From: Flavobacterium microcysteis
GTDB taxonomy: Bacteria; Bacteroidota; Bacteroidia; Flavobacteriales; Flavobacteriaceae
Assembly (NCBI RefSeq): GCF_006385255.1
Contig: NZ_VFJE01000050.1
Coordinates: forward strand, 239,187-303,186
Reading direction: 5' to 3'
DNA length: 64,000 bases
Shown here: piece after piece, positions 45,015 through 53,617 of the stretch
Layout of the letters: every line of letters begins with the position of its first letter
Numbering within the stretch: position 1 is the stretch's first letter
The notes under the pieces: generated by a model
Seen by the model: the letters and a program-made list of their open reading frames with translations, nothing else
Told to the model about the DNA's origin: nothing
Databases searched by the model: none
Made by a program: the position numbers and the translations under genes

Positions 45015-45022
45015 TAATTTTG
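45015..45022 (+). promoter_or_regulatory. Putative -7 element for ssb
   Basis: TAATTTTG matches TAnnTTTG, 26 bases before the ssb ATG. No -33 element is evident. Confidence 0.45.
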
Positions 45023-45047
45023 ATGAATAATTTAAACCTTAAACGCC

Positions 45048-45380
45048 ATGAATACATTAAGAAACAGAGTACAGCTTATAGGGCATACCGGAAAGGATCC
45101 TGAAATCAAGAATTTTGATGGGGGAAAAAAATTAGCTTCGCTAACATTGGCTACCAATGAGTCTTACACGAATGACAAGGGTGAGAAAGTCACAGATACG
45201 CAATGGCATTCTGCAGTAGCTTGGGGAAAGACGGCAGAGATTATTGAAAAATATGTTACAAAAGGAGACCAGATTGCAATTGAAGGCAAACTGACTCATA
45301 GAAGTTATGACGATAAAAACGGTGAGAAACGATATTTCACGGAAATTACAATTAATGAAATTATGTTGTTAGGTAAGTAA
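45048..45380 (+). CDS. ssb: Short single-stranded DNA-binding protein without acidic tail
   Basis: The 110 residues are an SSB OB-fold: NRVQLIGHTGKDPEIK at the start, DTQWHSAVAWGKTAEIIEKYV (in pieces) and KGDQIAIEGKLTHRSY. The protein ends right after the last strand (ITINEIMLLGK). It lacks the flexible linker and the acidic DDDIPF-type tail that recruits partner proteins in housekeeping SSBs. It is therefore probably an accessory paralogue, with the main ssb elsewhere. The upstream spacer has palindromes and near-direct repeats, so expression may be regulated. Confidence 0.92.
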   Translation: MNTLRNRVQLIGHTGKDPEIKNFDGGKKLASLTLATNESYTNDKGEKVTDTQWHSAVAWGKTAEIIEKYVTKGDQIAIEGKLTHRSYDDKNGEKRYFTEITINEIMLLGK

Positions 45381-45466
45381 CATCTAATTTTTAGATAATG
45401 CAGATGTGCAATTAAATTAAGAAAAGACAAACGTGTTTAAGCGCCATCCAGATTTAATTTCCCTCA

Positions 45467-45492
45467 AAACCATCTCAAAAGCGAGATGGTTT
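45467..45492. terminator. Bidirectional terminator
   Basis: AAACCATCTC / GAGATGGTTT stem with a 6-nt loop and a T-run. It lies between ssb and the convergent deacetylase gene. Confidence 0.85.
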
Positions 45493-45494
45493 TT

Positions 45495-46397
45495 TTATGA
45501 AAAAATATTTTTTGCAACCCGATAGGTATTTGTATGGGCTTCGATAATAGTTTTTATTTCTGGCGAATAACCTCCACCCATGCTGCATTGGACAGGGATT
45601 CCAAGCTTGTGGCACAGAGACAATACGATTTCGTCTCTTTTTTTACAGCCTTCTATCGAACATCCCAGTTTTCCTAGCTTATCCGAATCTAAGATGTCTA
45701 CTCCGCTCAGATAAAATATAAAGTCTGGCTTTTCAAGTTGGATTAATTTTGGAACTGTATCATTTATGATGCGTAGGTATTCCTCGTCTCTGATCTTGTC
45801 AGGCAAAGCAATATCCAGGTCAGATGTTTCCTTTTTGAAAGGATAATTGGATTTTCCATGAACCGAAAAAGTAAAAACATTGGGGTTGTTTTGGAATATC
45901 TCAGCCGTTCCATTGCCTTGATGGACATCCAGGTCGATAATAAGAATCTTTGAGGCCAGATTTTTATCTATAAGATATTGTGCGCCAATAGCCTGATCGT
46001 TTAAAAGGCAGAAAGCTTCACCGCGATTTGAATAGGCGTGATGCGTTCCTCCGGCTATATTAAAGGCTATGCCGGTCTGTAGCGCTTTTTCACAACCCAA
46101 TATTGTGCCTTGTGCAATCCGGAGTTCGCGTTCGACCAGTTCGGCAGAAAGTGGAAAGCCTATTTTGCGTGCTGCTCTTGCTTCTAATGTAAGGTTAATC
46201 AGTTCGTCAACATATACTTTATCATGAACTGCCAGGATGTATTGTAAGTCCGGTATTCCCGGCGTGAAAAAATCGCTTTCAACGACAATTCCTTCATGAA
46301 GCAATTGTTGCGGAAGCAGTTCGTACTTCAGCATTGGGAAACGATGACCATCTGGCAGAGGATGTTTGTATATGGGATGAAAAGCTATGGGTAGCAT
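45495..46397 (-). CDS. Histone deacetylase/acetylpolyamine amidohydrolase family protein
   Basis: The 300-residue enzyme shows the zinc-hydrolase motifs GGTHHAYS (about 115-122, the catalytic His pair) and IIDLDVHQGNGTAEIF (about 150-165, zinc ligands Asp and His), plus GVDILDSDKLG (about 230) with the third ligand. Bacterial members hydrolyse acetylated lysines, polyamines or related amides. Its substrate is unknown. It starts nine bases after the preceding unknown gene and seems to share its transcript. Confidence 0.92.
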   Translation of the reverse strand: MLPIAFHPIYKHPLPDGHRFPMLKYELLPQQLLHEGIVVESDFFTPGIPDLQYILAVHDKVYVDELINLTLEARAARKIGFPLSAELVERELRIAQGTILGCEKALQTGIAFNIAGGTHHAYSNRGEAFCLLNDQAIGAQYLIDKNLASKILIIDLDVHQGNGTAEIFQNNPNVFTFSVHGKSNYPFKKETSDLDIALPDKIRDEEYLRIINDTVPKLIQLEKPDFIFYLSGVDILDSDKLGKLGCSIEGCKKRDEIVLSLCHKLGIPVQCSMGGGYSPEIKTIIEAHTNTYRVAKNIFS

Positions 46398-46406
46398 TAA
46401 ATAGGA

Positions 46407-47810
46407 TCAGTCATTAGAATCTTCAAATTTTCTCAAAGCATATTCTTTCTTTTTAGAATCGTAATATCCCATGATAAAATAATCCTTATATGGAAAAACA
46501 GAAACGAGAGAAGCATTGTTTTCATTCAGGAACTGTGAAATATAATCTACAGCCAATCCTTGCTGAGGGCCTTTTTTATGTTCGAATTTATCATCAAACA
46601 GACCTTCGAAATATATGGTTTGCATATTTTCGCTGTCAAATATGCCGTCTGGAGAATAATAGCTCCCCGAAACAGCCATCGCTACGGTCGTTGATAATCC
46701 TAAAAGAATCCCTCCGGTTGAGCTTACATCTCGTATGCCACCAGCCGTAACCATGATAGCCGCAGGAGTTTTATATACGGTAATTCCTAAATCAGAATTG
46801 TTTAACCTTTGGAAAAACTTTTTAGTGTTTTTTAATTCCTGTCCTCTTTGATTTCCGGTCTGGGAATAGAGCGGAGAATTTCTAAATGAAATGGAATCTT
46901 TTGGGGTGGCAGTATAGTTTTTCAGCTGTTCACCTGTAGTCATATCAACTGCGGCTATTGCCAATTCTTCTCCATTAGCCCTAATCTGGTATAATTTATT
47001 GTTGTGGAAATAAGAGTTGGATTGGCCGCCATTTCCTTTTATGGCTAATGATGAGATTATTTTTTCGTTTATGGCAAACGTAGTAAGGTCGATGTCGAAA
47101 AGCTGTGTCCTGCTCGACGAATCAAAAGTGAGCATCATTTGTTTTCCGGTAACATAAAATTTTATCTTAGAAACACTTTGGAAAAGAGGATTTGATGAGC
47201 GGGTATCGATCTTTTCGATTGAATTTTCTTTGACTAATTTAGAAAAGGTTGACGATTTTCCATTTTCATCGATGAATTTAAAGGACGAGAAATCAACGAT
47301 TTTTTCTTCTAATTGTCCTTTATTAAAGCAATAAAATTTCAGCTTGTCTTCTTTTTGAATCAGCGATAGGATGTAAAAGGAATTGTTTTCGCTAAAGACA
47401 GAAAGGATATCTTCATTTTTAAAAGAAACCTGATAGGGGACAGTTGATGAGGTGTGGTTGTTGAAATCAAAATACAACGACTGGATTTTAGTGTAGTCTT
47501 CAGAAGACCAATACAGGTATGGGTTTCCATTGTCTTCGAAACTAAATCCTACCATAGCCTCATAGCTTTTGTCAGGACGGCTTACGGATAGACTGTCTTT
47601 AAAAAACAAAGAATTGCTGAATTTCAGGACTTTTAATTTTTCTTTATCTGATGCAAATGCAAACACCTGATTTTGGCTGTTTACAGCATTGATGATTTGG
47701 TGGTTGCTCGATGCCTTTTTTAGTTCCAAAGGATGCGAGGCAAGCAGTGTCTGGCTGAAGGAAAGATTGATGCAGCAAAGAGTAAAAAGCGTAAGGAATA
47801 TTTTTTTCAT
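46407..47810 (-). CDS. Exported protein of unknown function
   Basis: No family is recognised. The 467 residues begin with a signal peptide (KKIFLTLFTLCCINLSFSQ). The rest is strand-rich and repetitive in character (many FYILSL, LYQIRANGEEL, YYSPDGIFD-type segments), which suggests a propeller-like or beta-sandwich fold. There is no lipobox and no sorting domain at the end, so it is probably periplasmic. It sits between the CAT-like gene and the deacetylase gene, all on the minus strand. Confidence 0.8.
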   Translation of the reverse strand: MKKIFLTLFTLCCINLSFSQTLLASHPLELKKASSNHQIINAVNSQNQVFAFASDKEKLKVLKFSNSLFFKDSLSVSRPDKSYEAMVGFSFEDNGNPYLYWSSEDYTKIQSLYFDFNNHTSSTVPYQVSFKNEDILSVFSENNSFYILSLIQKEDKLKFYCFNKGQLEEKIVDFSSFKFIDENGKSSTFSKLVKENSIEKIDTRSSNPLFQSVSKIKFYVTGKQMMLTFDSSSRTQLFDIDLTTFAINEKIISSLAIKGNGGQSNSYFHNNKLYQIRANGEELAIAAVDMTTGEQLKNYTATPKDSISFRNSPLYSQTGNQRGQELKNTKKFFQRLNNSDLGITVYKTPAAIMVTAGGIRDVSSTGGILLGLSTTVAMAVSGSYYSPDGIFDSENMQTIYFEGLFDDKFEHKKGPQQGLAVDYISQFLNENNASLVSVFPYKDYFIMGYYDSKKKEYALRKFEDSND

Positions 47811-47855
47811 AAGCTGTTGTTTTTTAGTTTCTTTCTGCTCAAAAACAATACCAGT

Positions 47856-48485
47856 TTAAGAATCCATAAATTCTTGAAACTTGTTGAAGAATTCTCCAAC
47901 ATGCAAACCGTCCATTAATCCATGATGAACATGGACGGAAACTGACATTGTTCTTTTTCCATTATCATGCGTAACCATTTTTCCTATTGAAATTTTAGGA
48001 CAGCTGTCGGGAAAAGAAAAGCTGCGAGCATGTGACAAAGAAGTGAAATCAACCCAAGGAATAGCAGAAAAATGAATCAGGTTGTCAGCTTCAAAGCTTC
48101 TTGTAAATAGGCCGGGCGTATTTCTTACTCGTTCGATTTCTTCTTTAGCCTTGGCTTCAAAAATTTCAAAATCAGGGAAAAATTCGACCAATGAAAAACC
48201 AAACGTATTGTCATCACGTGTTAATGTAGGTGAAGCATCGATCTTGTCATAACGGTATACTTCTCCTTCAGAAATTCTGTAATGAAAATTCTCAACAGAA
48301 TTCACTGCTGATAAAGTTTTGTGCAGGTAGTACAAAAAGAAAGAAGTGCCTTTTTTCTTAGCAGTTTCGTAAGCTTTTGTACAGTCTATAGTGGCGGTTA
48401 TTCCAAAAAATGGTTCTTCAAATTTGCTGAAGAATTCAAAGTGTTCTTTTCTTGGCCAAGTATTTAGGTCTAATTTGGTTTTCAT
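47856..48485 (-). CDS. CatA-like acetyltransferase family protein
   Basis: The preferred start at 48485 gives MKTKLDLNTWPRKEHFEFF, the usual CAT N-terminus, and about 209 residues. A start five codons earlier is also open. The catalytic motif VHHGLMDGLHVGEFF (about 184-198) keeps the active His and the Asp of HHxxxDG. The trimeric CAT fold is expected. Chloramphenicol acetylation cannot be concluded, since chromosomal CAT-like proteins often have other substrates. It lies 21-36 bases behind the HAD gene. Confidence 0.88.
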   Translation of the reverse strand: MKTKLDLNTWPRKEHFEFFSKFEEPFFGITATIDCTKAYETAKKKGTSFFLYYLHKTLSAVNSVENFHYRISEGEVYRYDKIDASPTLTRDDNTFGFSLVEFFPDFEIFEAKAKEEIERVRNTPGLFTRSFEADNLIHFSAIPWVDFTSLSHARSFSFPDSCPKISIGKMVTHDNGKRTMSVSVHVHHGLMDGLHVGEFFNKFQEFMDS

Positions 48486-48521
48486 TCTATTTTTCAGCAA
48501 ACTGGAGCTGTTGTATTTTAA

Positions 48522-49208
48522 TTATAGTAAAAGCGGTAAGACTTCAGTAATCTTGTCTACAGCCTTAAAATTTTTGTGTTCTACTTTATGGTCAATTTTT
48601 TCATGTGCCCAAGTCGTATGGAAAGGAATATGCACGGCATGGCCGCCTATTCCCAATACAGGCAGTACGTCTGATTTTAAAGAATTCCCAATCATGAAAA
48701 ATTCTTCCGGTTTTATTTCTAATCGGTTAAGCAAGTCATGATAGTCTTTTTCCTGTTTGTCTGACATTACTTCGATATGGTGGAAATAATGTCCCAAACC
48801 TGAATTGTGCAATTTACGGCGTTGGTCAAGTAGGTCGCCTTTAGTGGCAACGACTAGTTTGTATTTTCCGTGCAAGGCTTGCAATGTTTCTTCAACACCA
48901 TCTAGTAATTCTATAGGTCTTTGAAGTAACTCTTTACCGTATTCAATTATTTTTTCAATCACATCAACACTGATGGTTTTGTTTGAAATTTTCATTGCGG
49001 CTTCGATCATGGAAAGGATATATCCTTTGATTCCATAACCATATAGGGAAAGGTTCTGGATTTCTACCCGAAACAATTCCTGAGATAATCCCTGGTGTGA
49101 TAAATAATCCTGCATCAGAGCACAAAATTTTTCTTCTGTCTCCTGAAAATAAGGTTCGTTTACAAATAAGGTATCGTCTGCGTCGAAAGCAATTACTTTT
49201 ATATTCAT
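48522..49208 (-). CDS. HAD-superfamily phosphatase
   Basis: The 228 residues have motif I DADDTLF (D9 nucleophile, D11), a helical cap (about 20-95), motif II VVATKG (about 120), and the K and acidic motif III-IV near DYHDLLNRLEIKPEEFFMIGNSLKSDV (in pieces). It is a haloacid-dehalogenase-type hydrolase, probably a phosphatase for a sugar phosphate or nucleotide. The substrate is not identifiable. A REP-like palindrome lies between it and metG. Confidence 0.9.
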   Translation of the reverse strand: MNIKVIAFDADDTLFVNEPYFQETEEKFCALMQDYLSHQGLSQELFRVEIQNLSLYGYGIKGYILSMIEAAMKISNKTISVDVIEKIIEYGKELLQRPIELLDGVEETLQALHGKYKLVVATKGDLLDQRRKLHNSGLGHYFHHIEVMSDKQEKDYHDLLNRLEIKPEEFFMIGNSLKSDVLPVLGIGGHAVHIPFHTTWAHEKIDHKVEHKNFKAVDKITEVLPLLL

Positions 49209-49241
49209 TTTTTTAGGTAATCCTTTTTCTTCTTTTTTTAC

Positions 49242-49274
49242 TACCCTGGCAGGGTTTAAAACCCTGCCAGGGTA
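49242..49274. repeat. REP-like palindrome, copy 2
   Basis: Two perfectly complementary 16-base arms (49242-49257 and 49259-49274) around one base. The core matches copy 1 at 6495-6525, 43 kb away. It lies between the stop of metG and the start of the HAD gene on the minus strand, so it could also end metG transcription. Confidence 0.85.
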
Positions 49275-49298
49275 GTGGAATAAAGAGATTGAATTTTA

Positions 49299-51356
49299 TT
49301 AATTTATAGTTTCTCCGTTACCAGCTTCAGCATCCGGATTTACAAAAACGAGTTTTCCTTCCGGATTTGTCGTCATCAGAATCATTCCCTGGCTTTCAAC
49401 GCCACGTAGGTTTCTTGGAGTCAGATTGGCCAAAACGGTAACTTTTTTTCCAATAATTTCTTCAGGAGAAAAGCTTTCGGCAATACCAGAAACAATAGTC
49501 CTGATATCGATTCCTGTGTCTATTTTTAAAACAAGGAGTTTGTTTGCCTTTGGCATTTTTTCTGCTTCAAGAATAGTTCCAACACGCAAGTCCATTTTTG
49601 CAAAATCCTCATATTGGATCAGATCTTTTTGAGGTTCTGCTTTTTTGTTTTCTGCTTTGTTGGCTGTTTTTGTAGCTTCCAATTTATCTACTTGTTTTTG
49701 TATTTCTTCGTCTTCGATTTTTGCAAAAAGCAATTCGGCTTCGCCAATTTTATGTCCAGATGGAATCAGGTCTGAATTTTCAGAAATAGTATCCCAAGAA
49801 AACTTGTTTTCTGTTTTTAAAATGCGTGTCAGCTTTTGAGCTGTGAACGGTAAGAACGGTTCTGCCAATACGCTTAGCGCACCTGCAATCTGTAAGGCAA
49901 CATACATCTGGGTTTTTACTCTTTCCGGATTGTCTTTGATGACTTTCCAAGGCTCTTCGTCTGCCAGATATTTGTTTCCAAGACGGGCAACATTCATCAG
50001 TTCGCCTAATGCTTCTCTGAAACGGTAGCGTTCAACAGAACTTGCAATTACTGCCGGATAGGCTTTTAGCTCCGTCAAGGTAGCTTCGTCGATCTCTGAA
50101 AACTCATTTGGTTGAGGTACTGTTCCGTCATAATATTTGTTGGTCAGTACCACGACACGATTGATGAAATTTCCAAAAATCGCAACCAATTCATTATTGT
50201 TTCTTGCCTGGAAATCTTTCCAAGTAAAGTCATTGTCTTTTGTTTCCGGAGCATTGGATGTTAGTGCATAACGCAATACATCTTGTTTTTCCGGGAAGTC
50301 TTCCAAATATTCATGCAACCAGACAGCCCAGTTTTTTGAAGTTGACAATTTATTTCCTTCCAAATTCAGGAATTCGTTTGCAGGAACATTATCCGGAAGA
50401 ATATAGCTTCCTTCAGCTTTTAGCATTGCAGGGAAAATCACGCAGTGGAATACGATATTATCTTTTCCGATAAAATGTACCAGTTTCGTATCTTCTGATT
50501 TCCAATAGGGTTCCCAGTCTTTTCCTTCACGTTGTGCCCATTCTTTTGTAGATGAGATATAGCCAATTGGCGCATCAAACCATACGTATAAAACTTTGCC
50601 TTCTGCACCTTCAACCGGAACCGGAATTCCCCAATCTAAGTCTCTCGTAACAGCACGAGGTTTTAAGCCGTCTTCCAGCCATGATTTAACCTGACCATAA
50701 ACGTTAGGTTTCCAGTCATTTTTATGTCCTACTAAAATCCATTCTCTCAAGAAAGCATCGTATCTGTCTAAAGGAAGGAACCAGTGTTTTGTCGATTTTA
50801 AGATTGGCGTTTCACCAGTAATAGTCGATTTTGGATTGATAAGATCCGTAGCGTTTAACGACGAACCACATCTTTCGCATTGGTCGCCATAAGCTTCTTC
50901 ATTACCGCATTTTGGACAGGTTCCTATAACAAAACGGTCCGCCAAAAACTGATTGGCTTTTGCATCATACAACTGCTCCGTTACTTCTTCAATAAAATCA
51001 CCTTTATCATATAAAGTCTTGAAAAACTGAGAAGCTGTATCATGATGAATTTTTGCCGATGTTCTGGAATAGTTATCAAAAGAAATTCCGAAATCTTCAA
51101 AAGATTTCTTGATCAGCGTATGATATTTGTCGATTACTTCTTGTGGCGTGATTCCTTCTTTTTTTGCTTTCATTGAAATAGCAACTCCGTGTTCGTCGCT
51201 TCCGCAAATAAAGGCAACATCGCGGCCTTGCATACGCAGAAAACGAGCATAGATGTCTGAAGGAACATATACTCCTGCCAGGTGGCCAATGTGTATAGGT
51301 CCGTTAGTGTATGGCAAAGCTGCCGTAATCGTATATCTTTTTGGATCTTGTATCAT
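49299..51356 (-). CDS. metG: Methionyl-tRNA synthetase
   Basis: It charges tRNA(Met) with methionine. The 685 residues show HIGH (22-25, [12 protein letters not shown]), a double zinc knuckle CPKC and CERC (about 145-163), KLSTSK in place of KMSKS (about 335), an anticodon-binding domain, and a C-terminal EMAP-like tRNA-binding domain (about 575-685, [20 protein letters not shown]). It is the long form with zinc site and dimerisation domain. The leader has a -7 element 25 bases upstream. Confidence 0.97.
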   Translation of the reverse strand: MIQDPKRYTITAALPYTNGPIHIGHLAGVYVPSDIYARFLRMQGRDVAFICGSDEHGVAISMKAKKEGITPQEVIDKYHTLIKKSFEDFGISFDNYSRTSAKIHHDTASQFFKTLYDKGDFIEEVTEQLYDAKANQFLADRFVIGTCPKCGNEEAYGDQCERCGSSLNATDLINPKSTITGETPILKSTKHWFLPLDRYDAFLREWILVGHKNDWKPNVYGQVKSWLEDGLKPRAVTRDLDWGIPVPVEGAEGKVLYVWFDAPIGYISSTKEWAQREGKDWEPYWKSEDTKLVHFIGKDNIVFHCVIFPAMLKAEGSYILPDNVPANEFLNLEGNKLSTSKNWAVWLHEYLEDFPEKQDVLRYALTSNAPETKDNDFTWKDFQARNNNELVAIFGNFINRVVVLTNKYYDGTVPQPNEFSEIDEATLTELKAYPAVIASSVERYRFREALGELMNVARLGNKYLADEEPWKVIKDNPERVKTQMYVALQIAGALSVLAEPFLPFTAQKLTRILKTENKFSWDTISENSDLIPSGHKIGEAELLFAKIEDEEIQKQVDKLEATKTANKAENKKAEPQKDLIQYEDFAKMDLRVGTILEAEKMPKANKLLVLKIDTGIDIRTIVSGIAESFSPEEIIGKKVTVLANLTPRNLRGVESQGMILMTTNPEGKLVFVNPDAEAGNGETIN

Positions 51357-51377
51357 GGATTTTCTCTAATAAGTATG

Positions 51378-51385
51378 CAAAAATA
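51378..51385 (-). promoter_or_regulatory. Putative -7 element for metG
   Basis: TATTTTTG on the minus strand matches TAnnTTTG, 22 bases before the start codon. The upstream -33 region is not clear. Confidence 0.45.
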
Positions 51386-51511
51386 ATCTATTGGCGCTGA
51401 AATACCTAAAATGGTGTTACAAATCTAAAGGATAAAACGATAGGTTTCAAGGTGCCTAACTTGCAGATTACCTCGTTTATTTGTTTATTTGTTTAACAGA
51501 AATCAGACATT

Positions 51512-52489
51512 ATGCAAAGGCCGAATCGATTAAAACTATTTTTTACTGCTCTAACATTATTGCATTTCTTAACCTTTCACGCACAAAACAAACTCGTCAT
51601 GCCAGAATATTTGAAAAAAGGAGATACGGTGGGCATTTTAGCCACAGCCCGAAAAATTGATTTAGCTACTATTGAACCGGGAATTAAGTTGCTGGAAAGT
51701 TGGGGACTCAAAGTGGTGATAGGCAAAACGATTGGTAAAGAGCAAAATCAATTAGCCGGAGCAGACTGGCAACGTGCAACCGATTTTCAGGAAATGCTGG
51801 ACAATCCAGCTATCAAAGCCATCTGGGCGGCAAAAGGCGGTTATGGAACCGTAAGGATTGTTGACCGAATTAATTTTACAAACTTCAAGAAAAAACCGAA
51901 ATGGGTTATAGGGTTTAGCGATATGACGGTAATGCACAGCCATATTAACAATATGGATATAGGTACGTTGCATGCTATTATGGCTATTAGTGCCAAGACC
52001 GCAACTCCTGAGGCTATTGAATCTTTCCGAAAAGCATTGTTTGGCGAAAAGCTGGAATATCATATCCCAACCCATCCGTTTAATAAAAAAGGAAAAGCTC
52101 AGGGCGAGCTGGTAGGCGGAAACCTTTCCGTTTTATACAGTATTCAGGGGTCTAAATCTGCGGTTGATATGAAAGGGAAAATCCTTTTTATAGAAGATTT
52201 GGACGAATACCTTTACCATATCGACAGGATGATGATGAACTTAAAAAGGAATGGTTCGCTTGACGGCCTGAAAGGTATTATCGTTGGCGGAATGACTTCT
52301 ATGAATGACAATGATATTCCTTGGGGAAAAGATGCTCTTGAAATCATAGAAGATGTTGTAAAAGATCTTAAAATTCCAATCGCTTATAATTTTCCGGCTG
52401 GCCATATCAAAGACAACCGTGCTTTGATTTTAGGAAAAAGTGTAACATTGGAAGTCAATGACAAGGAAACGGTTTTGAAATTTGAATAG
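51512..52489 (+). CDS. Muramoyltetrapeptide LD-carboxypeptidase, S66 family
   Basis: The 325-residue protein has a hydrophobic N-terminus (about 8-24) consistent with export or anchoring. The nucleophilic serine motif is GFSDMTVMH (about 133-141). The catalytic glutamate and histidine lie in IEDLDEYLYHIDRMM (about 228-242) and FPAGHIKDN (about 294-302). It trims the terminal D-Ala from muropeptides during cell-wall recycling. The yraN gene follows after three bases. Confidence 0.93.
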   Translation: MQRPNRLKLFFTALTLLHFLTFHAQNKLVMPEYLKKGDTVGILATARKIDLATIEPGIKLLESWGLKVVIGKTIGKEQNQLAGADWQRATDFQEMLDNPAIKAIWAAKGGYGTVRIVDRINFTNFKKKPKWVIGFSDMTVMHSHINNMDIGTLHAIMAISAKTATPEAIESFRKALFGEKLEYHIPTHPFNKKGKAQGELVGGNLSVLYSIQGSKSAVDMKGKILFIEDLDEYLYHIDRMMMNLKRNGSLDGLKGIIVGGMTSMNDNDIPWGKDALEIIEDVVKDLKIPIAYNFPAGHIKDNRALILGKSVTLEVNDKETVLKFE

Positions 52490-52492
52490 ATC

Positions 52493-52852
52493 ATGGCTGT
52501 CCATAATGAACTCGGAAAGCAGGGTGAACAACTTGCAGCGGAGTACCTGCAAAAGGAAGGCTATAAAATTTTAGAAACGAATTGGGTTTTTCAAAAAGCG
52601 GAAGTCGATATTATTGCCTTAAAAGACGATGTGCTTGCAATTGTTGAGGTCAAGACAAGATCCAGTCTAGAATTCGGATTGCCACAGGAATTTGTGAAGC
52701 CCAAAAAAATACAGCTTTTAGTAAAAGCCGTCAATGAATACGTTATTGTTAAAAATTTAGATGTCAATGTTCGCTTTGACATCATCTCAATTCATAAAAA
52801 CGCAGAAAATTTCACAATTAAGCATCTGATTGATGCTTTTTTACATTTTTAA
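52493..52852 (+). CDS. YraN-family restriction-endonuclease-like protein
   Basis: The 119 residues have the PD-(D/E)xK-like core of YraN/UPF0102: GKQGEQLAAEYLQKEGY at 7-23, EVDIIALKDD and IVEVKTRSS (D, E and K in order, about 38-62). The fold resembles Holliday-junction resolvases. No activity is established for most members. It is co-transcribed with the LD-carboxypeptidase. Confidence 0.92.
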   Translation: MAVHNELGKQGEQLAAEYLQKEGYKILETNWVFQKAEVDIIALKDDVLAIVEVKTRSSLEFGLPQEFVKPKKIQLLVKAVNEYVIVKNLDVNVRFDIISIHKNAENFTIKHLIDAFLHF

Positions 52853-52885
52853 CGGTTATGCTTTTAACAAATTGTTTTTAAATTG

Positions 52886-52893
52886 TATGTTTG
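52886..52893 (+). promoter_or_regulatory. Putative -7 element for the ACT-like gene
   Basis: TATGTTTG matches TAnnTTTG. Transcription would begin near 52900, which excludes the upstream TTG and supports the ATG at 52922. Confidence 0.45.
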
Positions 52894-52921
52894 TAAAACT
52901 ATTACCACCAATTTACCCATT

Positions 52922-53581
52922 ATGAAAACAATATCGTCTGTTGTAGAGCACTACATCAAGACAAAGCCTTTCCTCTTGAGCGCTTTGTCTCAAGGAATCA
53001 TAAATCTGACTTCGTTGTCAAGAAATATGCTTCCCGATTTAAAACAAGAATTAGGAAAAGAGGTAAAACAAGGAGCTGTTGTTATGGCTCTAAAACGTCT
53101 TTCGGAAGATTTAGATTTTAGGTTAAACCATAAAATCTTAAAAGTTCTAAAAGGCATCGGCGAAATTACGGTACGTTCATCGCTTACCGATTTTACTTTC
53201 GCTGTTTCTGATAAGATTTTAGACAAGCAGGCTAGCCTGATTTCTGAAATCAACACCTATTCGGATATTTTTTACACTTCTTCAAGAGGTGTAAGCGAAA
53301 CCAATATTGTGGTCAGTGAAAGCGTGAGCCATTTGGTCGACAAACATTTTGTTGGCGAAAAAATGCTTCACAAATGGGAAAATTTGGCATCGATTACTGT
53401 CAAACTTCCTAAAGATAACGTTTCGACACCGGGCGTTTACTATTTTATTTTCCAGCGTCTTGCCTGGGAAGGAATCATTGTCAATGAAGTAATCTCAACT
53501 TCCTATGAATTTACGATCCTTGTGAGCGAAGATGAAGTAGATGTTGCCTTCAAAGTTATCAAGGACCTAAAAAGCCTATAA
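52922..53581 (+). CDS. Cytosolic ACT-domain-like protein
   Basis: The start at 52922 gives 219 residues. The N-terminal part (about 1-90) is helical with a conserved-looking LLSALSQGIINLTSLSR segment. The C-terminal part (about 95-219) has two strand-helix modules of the ACT type: LTDFTFAVSDKIL and VPGVYYFIFQRLAWEGI-like TPGVYYFIFQRLAWEGI. Flavobacterial relatives are often labelled aspartate kinase, but the kinase domain is absent. An amino-acid-binding regulatory role is inference. Confidence 0.8.
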   Translation: MKTISSVVEHYIKTKPFLLSALSQGIINLTSLSRNMLPDLKQELGKEVKQGAVVMALKRLSEDLDFRLNHKILKVLKGIGEITVRSSLTDFTFAVSDKILDKQASLISEINTYSDIFYTSSRGVSETNIVVSESVSHLVDKHFVGEKMLHKWENLASITVKLPKDNVSTPGVYYFIFQRLAWEGIIVNEVISTSYEFTILVSEDEVDVAFKVIKDLKSL

Positions 53582-53583
53582 AC

Positions 53584-53613
53584 AAAAAGCCGCTTATTAA
53601 TAAGCGGCTTTTT
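53584..53613. terminator. Bidirectional terminator
   Basis: AAAAAGCCGCTTA / TAAGCGGCTTTTT stem with a 4-nt loop between the ACT-like gene and convergent mfd. Confidence 0.9.
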
Positions 53614-53617
53614 GTTT

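Noticed and set aside
47856..48485. Chloramphenicol-resistance cassette
   Set aside because: No mobile element, integron or foreign base composition is visible. It reads as a chromosomal CAT-like gene.
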